From assembly GCF_913058315.1 (NCBI RefSeq), contig NZ_CAJXQY010000037.1:1-35153 (forward strand): 35,153 nt of DNA, written 5' to 3'. The position numbers were made by a program, and so were the translations under genes. This stretch comes from an uncultured Alteromonas sp. GTDB taxonomy: Bacteria; Pseudomonadota; Gammaproteobacteria; Enterobacterales; Alteromonadaceae. The notes under the pieces were generated by a model. The model did not search any database, was not told the DNA's origin, and saw only the letters and a list, made by a program, of their open reading frames with translations. How positions within the stretch are numbered: the first letter of the stretch is position 1; every line of letters begins with the position of its first letter. Below are positions 9,249 through 17,591 of the stretch, in pieces.

Positions 9249-9707
9249 ATGACCACCTCGCCCCAATACACCTCGGTAGAGCAGTACATTGCCGCGCAGC
9301 CGCAAGATAAACAGCCGGTCTTAACGCAATTGCGTCAGACCGTACTGGCGAGCCTGCCCGAGGGCTTTTGCGAATGCATTAATTACAACATGATTGGCTA
9401 TGTAGTGCCTCATGAGTTATTCCCGGCGGGCTATCACTGCGATCCGATTCTGCCACTGCCTTTTATGAACCTCGCCGTGCAGAAAAACCATTATGGCTTC
9501 TACCATATGGGCATCTACGCCATGCCTGAACTCGAAAGCTGGTTTCGGGTCCGTTACGCCGAAGTCGTCCCTACCAAACTCGATATGGGTAAGAGCTGTA
9601 TCCGTTTCAAAAATCCCAAACACATCCCCTACGACTTAATTGGCGAGCTGGTCAGCAAAGTGAGTGTTGATGACTGGATATCTGTTTATCAAAGGCTGAA
9701 GAAATAG
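9249..9707 (+). CDS. DUF1801 domain protein
   Basis: A 152-residue soluble protein matching the DUF1801 (YdhG-like) fold by its overall pattern: an N-terminal helix with SVEQYIAAQP, a central YNMIGYVVP segment, the Phe-rich MNLAVQKNHYGFYHMGIY stretch and a C-terminal helical region with CIRFKN. The family has no established biochemical role. A strong AAGGAG site precedes ATG 9249. It follows the BLUF gene and may be cotranscribed with it. Its stop lies within the left arm of an inverted repeat that borders the AAA block. Confidence 0.85.
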   Translation: MTTSPQYTSVEQYIAAQPQDKQPVLTQLRQTVLASLPEGFCECINYNMIGYVVPHELFPAGYHCDPILPLPFMNLAVQKNHYGFYHMGIYAMPELESWFRVRYAEVVPTKLDMGKSCIRFKNPKHIPYDLIGELVSKVSVDDWISVYQRLKK

Positions 9708-9734
9708 AACGTGTTCCACTTTTACTGTTCTATT
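9703..9734. repeat. Inverted repeat at convergent stops, left edge of the AAA block
   Basis: Perfect 8-bp arms AATAGAAC (9703-9710) and GTTCTATT (9727-9734) with a 16-base spacer. The arms contain the stop codons of the DUF1801 gene and of the 926-residue protease. It could be a weak bidirectional terminator or a relic of insertion; no matching copy was seen at the right edge near 15.3 kb. Confidence 0.4.
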
Positions 9735-12510
9735 CTATCAATGACTTAAACTGCTCTTCTGATAAGACTTCTTCTTCCAGCAAGGCTAGTGCAACTTTGC
9801 TTATTTGCTCCCAGTATTGATCAACTAATTGATCAGTTTTAAGGGTTGCTTCCTCAAGCCACTCTTTGACTAACTTTTCAGTCTGAGATTTGAAGTGAAC
9901 TTCACCGCTCCATTCATGTAACACAGTGGTGTCTAAGTTGTAACTATCGGGATGCATTCCGTACCTTGCAATAGGATTCCAGGCAGACCACATAGCCTGC
10001 TTCAAATCACTAATGGCACCAGTATCTAACCCTTCGTCTCCGAACTGTTTTACCTGGGCAGCTCGACCAGCTAAAGCTACACATGTCTGCGAGAACCAAA
10101 AAGCTTTTGTATAATCAACATCTTGTTCCCTACTATAGGCCACCATACCTAAAGCTTGTTCTCTGGGCACAATACTTATTTGTTCAATTATTCTCTCTGG
10201 CATCAAAACTTTTGAGATAACAGCATGGCCAGCCTCATGAAAGGCGGTCTCTGCCAGCATTTTTTCGCACTTATCAAGTGTTCGTTTAGCGCCATACTTA
10301 AGAATATTAATTTCTTCCACTATCGTACTTTGACAAATTTTGCCGGTACTCTTACTCAAAGCCTGAAGCACTGTCTCCCGATGAACCTTCTCTAAATCTG
10401 CACCGCTCATACCAGCCGTTAGGGATACGATTAAATCAACATCTATAGACTCTTCGTAAACGTCGTACTGCAAGAATTTTTCTATAAACCAGCGCCTGGC
10501 ATTTTTATCCAGGAAAGGAACATGGACATGAAGGTCAAGCCTTCCTGAACGTAATAATGCTTCATCAAGTTTATCCAGCCGATTGGTAGCCGCGACAATA
10601 AAAACCGCGCCTTTATTTTTACTAAATCCATCAATCTCAGTCAGCAAGCGATTCATTAGCGCGTCAGCTCTAGACCCGGCTTCACCTCGCTTCGGCAATG
10701 CATCAATCTCATCAATAAATAATATACAAGGTGCGTATTTCCTAACTCGAATGAACAGCTCTTTTATGAAATTATCAGACAGCAGATCAGTACCTGAACA
10801 GGTTGCTATTGGCAGGCCAGCCTCACTGGCGAGTGCTCGCGCCAACATAGTTTTTCCTGTTCCCGGGGGGCCAAATAACACCATGCCTTTAGGAGGCTCT
10901 ACACCAGCATGCTTAAGTTGTTCCCGATGATTTAAAATTCTGACTGTCTCCAGCAAGCGCTGTTTCACGACGTCATGGCCGGCGATGTCGTCAAAGCCAA
11001 CATCAGGCATATCCAATATAATACCGCCATCAGCTTCCACATCATCCACATGTAAGAGTAATTCTTGCTTTGGATTGGAGTAGGTTAATATCAGTACCTG
11101 TCCATTCGCTCGACATGATGTTTCCATGTACAACACTTCTCCGCGTAACTTTAACGCGTTGAAATGCTCAGAAAATTCATTATTGGCAAGCATGTCTTTT
11201 ATATCTGCGCCTAATTTAATCTGAACTTGGTTAAAGTCCGACTCAGGATGGGCTCTGATAAAGTCAGTTACCGGGTCAACCACTTTCGCAGTGATATTCG
11301 ATTTGATATCACGCACATCAAAAAACGGCGCAAATGTGGATAATAACAGGCGAGTTAAATCATTTTCATAGGGCAGAAAATCGATTTTGCTTTTTTGAGT
11401 GAAAAAGCTTAGTTCGCGATTCAACTGTTTACCGGATAACAGCATTAACTCTTTAATACCCAGTGAGCGAAACAATATGATACTGCCCTGGGATAGGCGA
11501 GAAAGTAGCTCTGACGGTATCGCTTTTACTTCGTGACTTCGTTCGATTTTAGTTTCGTTTCGCAGGTGCGAGATCATTGCAGCCCGGGCTTGCACAGGCT
11601 GATCCACTATAGTTTTGAGGTAATCCGGCTTATTATAAACAGCCTCCCCAAGATTCGACGTGAAAACAATAATAGTATTGCGAAAATCAATATCTTTTTG
11701 CGTATATTCGTCTGTCACAAAGCCCGCAGAGAGCATCCGAAGCAAAGACAATAGTACCTGAGTGTGAGCCTTCTCAAACTCATCAAAAACAATGATCGAT
11801 TTCGGAAATTTCTCAACGAATGTAGTCAGTTCACCTGGCGCAGAATCATCATAAGTTTTTTTAGCTCCGACTAAGCCAAAACTCTCGTTAGCATTAGTAT
11901 ATTGAGTCATATCAAATGCGCGATACTGGTACTCACCCTTCAAATGATGGGCAAAACGTTCCGCTAAGAACGTTTTTCCCGATGCAGGAGGCCCCGCAAA
12001 GAAAAACACTCCCTGCGGCCTGTTTTGTTGTGGCTGCCATACGGCTTTCGACATACTGTCAATCAGGTCTTCAATTGCGTGTTCCTGACCGACCACTTCT
12101 TCACCCAACGCCTTTTTGAGTTGCTCAAGGTGCTTAAGACTCTCCCGGTAATCAGGAGCCATCTCGGGTAAGACAAATAGTTCAGTAACCGTCACCCAAT
12201 CATCGTCAGAAGCAGTTGGACGAAGCTCTTGTAAAAAGGAGGAAACTTGTTCGGAAAATGGTAAAACAGGTTTCTCAGCCATATAGCTGAGCAATACACT
12301 ACTCAGATCGTTTTTATAACGATCTGCCATAAACTCTTCGCGAATATCAACCGGCATAAACCTGTTTTGGAGCTTTCCAAACAAGAGTTCCGAATGATCT
12401 TTAGCAAAAGGCTTCAGACACAAAAAAGACGCCGCGATGTGGTCTAAATCAATTTTTTTTTGGCTTTCTTCCAGTGCGATATATTTCGCAAAAAGTAACA
12501 ACGTTCTCAA
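9730..12510 (-). CDS. ClpB-like AAA+ / FtsH-like AAA+ / M41 metalloprotease fusion
   Basis: A 926-residue protein without membrane segments. Residues 1-75 resemble a Clp N domain. About 130-350 is a Clp D2-type AAA+ module: Walker A GPPASGKT 173-180, Walker B with Asp243/Glu244 followed by FEKAH, sensor TSN, and a SRL arginine. About 505-700 is an FtsH-type AAA module: Walker A GPPGTGKT 547-554, Asp600/Glu601, and an ALLRSGRLD arginine-finger region. About 740-926 is an M41 peptidase with HEAGH 758-762 and third zinc ligand Asp835 in GAISDLK, so zinc binding and proteolysis look intact. FtsH normally has N-terminal membrane helices and one AAA domain; here a Clp module replaces them. The FtsH-like module lacks the pore-loop segment (see findings). 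TTG 12510 is the only plausible start after an in-frame TAG, with AGGGA nine bases upstream. Substrate and role are unknown. Confidence 0.88.
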   Translation of the reverse strand: MRTLLLFAKYIALEESQKKIDLDHIAASFLCLKPFAKDHSELLFGKLQNRFMPVDIREEFMADRYKNDLSSVLLSYMAEKPVLPFSEQVSSFLQELRPTASDDDWVTVTELFVLPEMAPDYRESLKHLEQLKKALGEEVVGQEHAIEDLIDSMSKAVWQPQQNRPQGVFFFAGPPASGKTFLAERFAHHLKGEYQYRAFDMTQYTNANESFGLVGAKKTYDDSAPGELTTFVEKFPKSIIVFDEFEKAHTQVLLSLLRMLSAGFVTDEYTQKDIDFRNTIIVFTSNLGEAVYNKPDYLKTIVDQPVQARAAMISHLRNETKIERSHEVKAIPSELLSRLSQGSIILFRSLGIKELMLLSGKQLNRELSFFTQKSKIDFLPYENDLTRLLLSTFAPFFDVRDIKSNITAKVVDPVTDFIRAHPESDFNQVQIKLGADIKDMLANNEFSEHFNALKLRGEVLYMETSCRANGQVLILTYSNPKQELLLHVDDVEADGGIILDMPDVGFDDIAGHDVVKQRLLETVRILNHREQLKHAGVEPPKGMVLFGPPGTGKTMLARALASEAGLPIATCSGTDLLSDNFIKELFIRVRKYAPCILFIDEIDALPKRGEAGSRADALMNRLLTEIDGFSKNKGAVFIVAATNRLDKLDEALLRSGRLDLHVHVPFLDKNARRWFIEKFLQYDVYEESIDVDLIVSLTAGMSGADLEKVHRETVLQALSKSTGKICQSTIVEEINILKYGAKRTLDKCEKMLAETAFHEAGHAVISKVLMPERIIEQISIVPREQALGMVAYSREQDVDYTKAFWFSQTCVALAGRAAQVKQFGDEGLDTGAISDLKQAMWSAWNPIARYGMHPDSYNLDTTVLHEWSGEVHFKSQTEKLVKEWLEEATLKTDQLVDQYWEQISKVALALLEEEVLSEEQFKSLIE

Positions 12511-12548
12511 GGTAAACGATCCCTGTAATACATGAACTGAGAATAACT

Positions 12549-12554
12549 ATTATA
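12549..12554 (-). promoter_or_regulatory. Candidate -10 box for the AAA/M41 gene
   Basis: Read on the minus strand this is TATAAT, 38 bases upstream of the TTG start. No convincing -35 hexamer lies at 16-18 bases, so it may depend on an activator or be fortuitous. It lies in the 253-base divergent region 12511-12763, which is very AT-rich and otherwise shows no gene. Confidence 0.35.
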
Positions 12555-12763
12555 GTGACATGACACCTATAAATTTAATAGCAATAGTTCCGCAGAGCTC
12601 AGTCTCTCGCAGTTTTATTAAGCAATTAGGCTATTGAATTAGTGACACTTTTCAATTTAAATGACAATCTAACGTAGTGGATAGGTTATTACTTAACGCT
12701 ATTGATATACCCTCACATGTAGTCAGTTGACAACGTATTTGTAGTTTTTGAAAGGAGTCACTA

Positions 12764-13855
12764 ATGAGTTCAGCGCAAGAATACCGCGAACTGCTTACCC
12801 ATATAGCAGATCAAAAAGAAAACTGGTCTGTTACCTCAGAGCAGCCATTTATCATTTCTCGTCAAAGAGAAGAAAATACATTACCTGTTTCGATCAGATT
12901 GTATGGTAATGAGAATAAGGTCCACCTTTTCTACAACCTTTACAGTGAAAGCCCACTTACAGAGTTAGCACAAAAATTTCTGCACCTGAAAGATAAAGAA
13001 CAGATTCAACAGAAAAATGAAGAAAGCGGCCTGGTTATAATGGTGGACGAGGACGGCTTTGCGGTTGTTTATGATGCCACGGGAGAAGAAAGCAGCAGCT
13101 ATGAACAACAATTTGAGGCTATTTTAGATAGTGCGGAAACCGTTTTACTTGGTGTTGTAAAAACGGCGCATGAAGCTATCGAGAATGCGCCGGAGGAAGT
13201 ACTGCAGGTCGAAGATTCGACCACCGGAGTCGACGCACCACAATCAATTGCTGATGCGGTAAAGCAATATCTCGAGGAGAAGGATTATTCCTTCAAACAC
13301 GATGAAGACAAACAGCGGTTTATTTTTGGTTTTTCCACAGACAGTTACATCAACATTAAGGGAGATGCCAGCCTTCGAATAGTTATAAATTACTCAGATA
13401 GCGACCTACTGCGTTTTGAAACCCCGTGGCTTTATGAATTTGATCTGAATAAAACCGAATACAGCTTAATAAGTATGGCAATAGCCTGGTTTCAGTTTGA
13501 ATATAAGTTTTTATCAATGTCTCTGGATCCAAGAGATGGCGAACTAAAAATATCTATCGATATTCCGCTCGGTAAAGGGACGTTACACTCCACACAGATA
13601 CACCGCCTTGTAACTTTTATTTTGCAATTCACAGAACGTACTTATGAGGAATTGTTTTCACTAATGCTGGAGGATAGTGAAGCTGCTGAAGGTAAGCTAA
13701 AGGGCCTCATCGATAACTATAAAGCTGAGTCTGAGAACCATCAGTGGATTGATTCGATTAAAGACAAACTTGGTGGCATAACAGAAAAACAAAGAAAGGC
13801 AATTGAGGAGATTCTGTCCAACGGTGCTGATAATAGAAGCCAAGGTGGTATCTAA
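12764..13855 (+). CDS. YbjN-like protein (possible tandem) of the AAA block
   Basis: A 363-residue acidic soluble protein. Residues of about 165-310 match the pattern of the YbjN / type III-chaperone-like fold: an amphipathic first helix (IADAVKQYLEE), beta strands, then MSLDPRDGELKISIDIPLG near 245-263 and a closing helix with QIHRLVTFILQ. Residues 1-130 have similar secondary structure spacing and may be a diverged first copy. YbjN-fold proteins often act as chaperones or adaptors, which would suit a partner of an AAA+ protease; this is inference. A near-ideal AAAGGAG precedes ATG 12764. The stop overlaps the next start (TAATG), so the two genes should be translationally coupled. Base composition is AT-rich like its neighbours. 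Confidence 0.7.
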   Translation: MSSAQEYRELLTHIADQKENWSVTSEQPFIISRQREENTLPVSIRLYGNENKVHLFYNLYSESPLTELAQKFLHLKDKEQIQQKNEESGLVIMVDEDGFAVVYDATGEESSSYEQQFEAILDSAETVLLGVVKTAHEAIENAPEEVLQVEDSTTGVDAPQSIADAVKQYLEEKDYSFKHDEDKQRFIFGFSTDSYINIKGDASLRIVINYSDSDLLRFETPWLYEFDLNKTEYSLISMAIAWFQFEYKFLSMSLDPRDGELKISIDIPLGKGTLHSTQIHRLVTFILQFTERTYEELFSLMLEDSEAAEGKLKGLIDNYKAESENHQWIDSIKDKLGGITEKQRKAIEEILSNGADNRSQGGI

Positions 13856-15219
13856 TGAGCAATACCAATACAAAGGTTAATCCAGCAAGCTGGTTTAGGA
13901 GGGTCCTGTTTGGACCTGTTAGCGAACTAATCATACTGACATTATTTTTCGGTACTTTCACTTTTGCCCTGTTTTGGTTGACTATCAAATTTCAATTACT
14001 CCCCACCGAGTTAATGAGGCCTGACTTATCGCAAGAAGATACGGGCCTATTTGACGCACTTGGTGGCTGGGCCCTGGGTTTCGCCGGCGCGGTCGTCGCA
14101 ATTCGGATTGCTGGTATCGCCAAAAATATTCAACTCAATGACTCTATACGGGAACAAATTCGCTTATGGGAAGAACATGTTGAACGTATCTCAGATTTGA
14201 ACTCCAGACTTACACGTTCTATATCTGATACAAAAAGAGCGTGCGCAGCAGTTCTTCTGTATGCAAAGGACCTGTACATCACGGAGCAACGGGCTCACCT
14301 AATCAACCCCAAACCTGGGAAAGATGACAGAATAGTAAAGCCTACAGTAACTAGTGATCCTGAAGAAAATTTGCATGAAAAATTAGAAAAAATAGTGCGA
14401 GATAAACTAGAGGAAAAGCAGCAAGATAAACTTGAAGAGATGCTGCAGGAAAAACTGGAAGAAAAACTGGAAAAACTGGTTGAAACCATCGAAGAAGCAC
14501 TTAAAGATTCTGTTTTTCGTTCCGTACTACAGTTTTCCGTACAAGCTGACAATAACAGAAGATCTTACTCTGATAATAAGGTCGTTAAAAATTATACGGA
14601 AAGTTTCTTTACCTCTGCAGAAGACAGGGAGGCGGTAAAAAACATCGTCGATGACGACGATGAATTCTTTGACGTCCTCAATGTATTAAGTGGATTAAAT
14701 CAAGGAGCAAGAAACTTCGGCATAGGCCTGGTAGAACTTCGAGCAATGGGTCTAATTCAGCACTTTAGAATGGACCTTATGCGCCTGACAGAATACCAGG
14801 AAGATAGTCAGGGAGATGGGGAGGCTCTGGAGATTGCTGACGCCGCCTGGTTGCTTTTAGGACTGCTACTGTCAAGAAGAAAGCGTGAGAATTCTTCAAT
14901 TGGACAAAATGATGGCTTCATAATTATTGCGCTTCTATTGGGTTCATTGCCAACAGAGAAGACAATGAACGACTACTTAAATAGTAAGTTTAACCAAGTC
15001 GTACAAACCTATTCAGGTGAAGGTAGCGAAACCATGAAGCGAGAAGTGAATGCATTATCCAAACGACTCTATTATGTAAAAGGTAATGAGCTATCTGAGT
15101 TAGTGGACCTGATAACGAAATGTAGCAATAACCTGAATTACCTTGACGTATTAACCAAGAGTACAGGAGTAAGCGCCGCTTATGAGTCGAAGAAAGAATC
15201 AGGCAAACAAAGTGGCTGA
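13855..15219 (+). CDS. Two-helix membrane protein with long coiled coil, unknown family
   Basis: A 454-residue protein I cannot assign to a family. Two hydrophobic helices lie at about 24-46 and 68-90, the second Gly/Ala-rich. A helical segment (about 95-145) and then a strongly charged coiled coil of KLEE-type repeats (about 170-220) follow; the rest (230-454) looks soluble and mostly helical and is probably cytoplasmic. It starts one base inside the stop of the YbjN-like gene, with AAGGTGG upstream. Because the divergent FtsH-like protease has lost its own membrane helices, this protein could serve as membrane anchor, receptor or substrate; this is inference from context only. A strong terminator lies 112 bases downstream. 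Confidence 0.75.
   Translation: MSNTNTKVNPASWFRRVLFGPVSELIILTLFFGTFTFALFWLTIKFQLLPTELMRPDLSQEDTGLFDALGGWALGFAGAVVAIRIAGIAKNIQLNDSIREQIRLWEEHVERISDLNSRLTRSISDTKRACAAVLLYAKDLYITEQRAHLINPKPGKDDRIVKPTVTSDPEENLHEKLEKIVRDKLEEKQQDKLEEMLQEKLEEKLEKLVETIEEALKDSVFRSVLQFSVQADNNRRSYSDNKVVKNYTESFFTSAEDREAVKNIVDDDDEFFDVLNVLSGLNQGARNFGIGLVELRAMGLIQHFRMDLMRLTEYQEDSQGDGEALEIADAAWLLLGLLLSRRKRENSSIGQNDGFIIIALLLGSLPTEKTMNDYLNSKFNQVVQTYSGEGSETMKREVNALSKRLYYVKGNELSELVDLITKCSNNLNYLDVLTKSTGVSAAYESKKESGKQSG
14449..14472 (+). repeat. Direct 12-base duplication in coiled-coil coding region
   Basis: GAAAAACTGGAA occurs twice in tandem, followed by a partial third copy AAACTGG. It encodes EKLE EKLE KL within the coiled coil. 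The 12-base period keeps the frame, so copy-number slippage would lengthen or shorten the coil by four residues at a time. Confidence 0.6.
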
Positions 15220-15331
15220 GTATGCTTTAATTCTAATGCAAGCACTAAAATCAATCACTGGCATTAAAATGCGCTAAAGAAGTTTTTACGGGCAAGGAAT
15301 AAGAACACTTCAAGTAGTCAGCACATGTTTT

Positions 15332-15364
15332 GACAGCCCCTGAATCGCGGGGGCTGTCTTTTTT
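15332..15364 (+). terminator. Rho-independent terminator
   Basis: Perfect 9-bp stem GACAGCCCC (15332-15340) with GGGGCTGTC (15350-15358), a 9-base loop and six T residues. It closes the YbjN-like/membrane protein transcript and marks the right edge of the AT-rich block. Confidence 0.9.
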
Positions 15365-15400
15365 AGGGAAAATCTATAGGAGTAGGGCTTGAGCACAGAC

Positions 15401-16429
15401 CTACCTGCCAAGCTCATTCCGCACGATTTGCGCACCAGCACTCAACGCCGCTAATTTCGCGTTCGCGACTTCGCGAGACAGAGGTGCCATGCCGCAGTTA
15501 GTGCACGGATAAAGCTTATCTGCATCAACAAACTGTAAGGCTTTGCGCAGGGTATCAGCAACTTCTTCGGGGCTTTCGATAGCAGTATTGGCCACATCAA
15601 TAGCCCCCACCATTACCTTTTTACCACGCAGCAATTCAATCAGCTCCATGGGCACCCGTGAATTGTGACACTCCAGCGAAATCAGATCGATATTCGACTG
15701 CTGCAGTTTAGGAAATACCGCCTCATACTGGCGCCATTCGTCTCCCAGGGTTTTCTTCCAGTCAGTATTGGCCTTTATGCCATAGCCGTAGCAGATATGT
15801 ACCGCGGTTTCACACTTAAGGCCTTCAATAGCTCTTTCCAGCGCGGCGATCCCCCAGTCATTCACCTCATCAAAGAACACGTTAAAGGCCGGCTCATCAA
15901 ACTGAATAATATCCACGCCAGCGGCTTCCAGTTCCCGGGCTTCCTGGTTGAGAATTTTGGCAAATTCCCAGGCCAGCTTCTCTCGACTCTTATAATGATT
16001 GTCGTAAAGGGTATCAATCATTGTCATCGGGCCGGGCAAGGCCCATTTAATCGGTTGATCAGTGAGCTGGCGTAAAAACCATGCATCATCGGCAAAGACC
16101 GGCTTTGGCCGGGTCACTGCATCCACCACTACCGGCACACTGGCGTCATAGCGATTGCGAATTCTTACCGTTTTGCGATTTTCAAAATCAACGCCACTAA
16201 GGTGCTCGATAAATGTAGTAACAAAGTGCTGACGGGACTGTTCGCCATCGCTGACAATATCAACGCCCGCCCTGATCTGCTCCTGCAGCGACAACCGCAA
16301 TGCATCCTGTTTACCTTCCACCAGCGCATCACCTTGCAGTTTCCAGGGCGACCACAGCGTTTCAGGTTGTGCCAGCCAGACCGGCTTGGGTAGACTGCCG
16401 GCGCTCGACACAGGTAATAGATTTTTCAT
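15401..16429 (-). CDS. mesD: MesD, core-MetE-like folate-independent methionine synthase
   Basis: A 342-residue protein corresponding to only the C-terminal catalytic barrel of cobalamin-independent methionine synthase MetE. The zinc and homocysteine site is recognisable: His211 and Cys213 (HIC), Glu253 (LEC) and Cys312 in TNCGM, with an extra Cys309. The folate-binding N-terminal domain of MetE is absent. The MesD family was described as methionine synthases that do not use methylfolate and need the DUF1852 protein MesX and oxygen; the methyl donor was not settled, to my knowledge. Here mesX lies immediately upstream with an 18-base gap, the arrangement typical of the pair. An AGGA site precedes ATG 16429. 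Confidence 0.82.
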   Translation of the reverse strand: MKNLLPVSSAGSLPKPVWLAQPETLWSPWKLQGDALVEGKQDALRLSLQEQIRAGVDIVSDGEQSRQHFVTTFIEHLSGVDFENRKTVRIRNRYDASVPVVVDAVTRPKPVFADDAWFLRQLTDQPIKWALPGPMTMIDTLYDNHYKSREKLAWEFAKILNQEARELEAAGVDIIQFDEPAFNVFFDEVNDWGIAALERAIEGLKCETAVHICYGYGIKANTDWKKTLGDEWRQYEAVFPKLQQSNIDLISLECHNSRVPMELIELLRGKKVMVGAIDVANTAIESPEEVADTLRKALQFVDADKLYPCTNCGMAPLSREVANAKLAALSAGAQIVRNELGR

Positions 16430-16447
16430 AATAATCCTGCTTATCTG

Positions 16448-17428
16448 TTATGAATTAGCGTAATTTGCCGACCATTGCTCGAGTACGGCCTGATAAGGTT
16501 TAATAAAGTGCTGTTCGGCAAACCGCCCCTGCTCAATGGCAAGCTGACTGCGCTCTTCGCGGTCATACACTATCTGCGTTACTGAGTGGTCAGAGTGTTT
16601 TAAATCCGGTTTGTAGCATTGACCCGCCACCGTATTGGCATTGTAAATTTCAGGCCGGTAAATTTTTTGGAAAGTCTCCATGGTAGCGATAGTGCTAATC
16701 AATTCGAGGTTGCTGTAGTCATTCAGCAGATCGCCAAAGAAGTAAAACGCCAGTGGTGCCACACTGTTAGGCGGCATGAAATAGCGCACCTTCAGGCCCA
16801 TTTTCTGAAAGTACAGTTCCGTAAGCGAAGACTCGTTCGGTTGATACTCAACGCCCAGTACCGGATGTTGATTTTCCGTGCGGTGATAGGTTTTGCTGTC
16901 GGACACGCTCAAACAAATGACAGGCAGCTTGGCAAAAGCCTGCTGGTATTCATCCGAACTTACGAAGCACTGAAACAGTTTACCGTGCAGCTCGCCGAAG
17001 TTCTGTGGAATACTGAAGCCGGTTTGATGCTTGTTATGATTCAGCAATAGCACACTGAAGTCGTAGTCACGCACATACGAAGAAAAATTGTTGCCGACAT
17101 TGCCTTTAATCCGTTCGTTAGTCTGCTGATCAACAATATACGTTTGCAGCATTTCGATTGTCGGAAAGGATTGCCCGCTATCGTCAATATCAATATCCAC
17201 CGAGATAATTTCAAGCTCCACGCGGTAGCGATTGCCCGCCGGATTGTCCCAGTTTGCCAGGGCATTAAAGCGGTTATCTATCATCGCCAGCGCATTACGC
17301 AAGTTCGCTTTGCGGTATTCACCGCGGGCCAGGTTGGCGAAATTAGTGGTAATTCGCGTGTTGTCTGATGGACGGTAATCTTCATCGAAACAAACGCGCT
17401 TTATCGTAAAACTAAAATCATCTTTCAT
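16448..17428 (-). CDS. mesX: MesX (DUF1852), partner of MesD
   Basis: A 326-residue soluble protein recognised as DUF1852 by its FSFTIKRVCFDEDYRPSDN-like beginning, a central DFSVLLLNHNK segment and YFMPPNS near residue 215. The DUF1852 protein MesX is required for methionine synthesis by MesD and has been suggested to help supply the methyl group in an oxygen-dependent way; its chemistry is not known to me. It is the first gene of a two-gene operon with mesD. Upstream bases 17429-17591 are AT-rich and contain a 12-bp palindrome that might be an operator. No MetJ-type AGACGTCT repeat was found there. Confidence 0.85.
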   Translation of the reverse strand: MKDDFSFTIKRVCFDEDYRPSDNTRITTNFANLARGEYRKANLRNALAMIDNRFNALANWDNPAGNRYRVELEIISVDIDIDDSGQSFPTIEMLQTYIVDQQTNERIKGNVGNNFSSYVRDYDFSVLLLNHNKHQTGFSIPQNFGELHGKLFQCFVSSDEYQQAFAKLPVICLSVSDSKTYHRTENQHPVLGVEYQPNESSLTELYFQKMGLKVRYFMPPNSVAPLAFYFFGDLLNDYSNLELISTIATMETFQKIYRPEIYNANTVAGQCYKPDLKHSDHSVTQIVYDREERSQLAIEQGRFAEQHFIKPYQAVLEQWSANYANS

Positions 17429-17510
17429 GGTCGTCTGCTACCCTGCTCATAGAACTAAAAACTCACCAAACACTTGCTGTGTTCAGAACTTGAGAGAGTT
17501 ATACGCGCCG

Positions 17511-17522
17511 ATTCATATGAAT
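17511..17522. promoter_or_regulatory. Perfect 12-bp palindrome upstream of mesX
   Basis: ATTCATATGAAT is its own reverse complement and lies 83 bases before the mesX start. Its TTCA/TGAA ends and its place in the only intergenic space of the operon make it a candidate operator; the regulator is unknown. Confidence 0.35.
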
Positions 17523-17591
17523 AAAAGTGACATTAATTCATTAATACATGAACATCACTCATACTTTAATTGATATCGAATAGAGAGCTGA

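Noticed and set aside
9730-12510. Ordinary FtsH
   Set aside because: No N-terminal membrane helices, an additional Clp-type AAA+ domain and a missing pore-loop segment.
14449-14472. Tandem duplication as a phase-variation switch
   Set aside because: The 12-base period preserves the frame and only two full copies exist, so on/off switching is not expected.
14295-14552. Ser/Phe-rich open frame on the minus strand
   Set aside because: It is the antisense of the KLEE coiled-coil coding stretch; its composition follows from that and it has no ribosome site.
17429-17591. MetJ or SAM-riboswitch control of mesX-mesD
   Set aside because: No AGACGTCT repeats and no recognisable SAM-binding RNA architecture; only a short palindrome is present.
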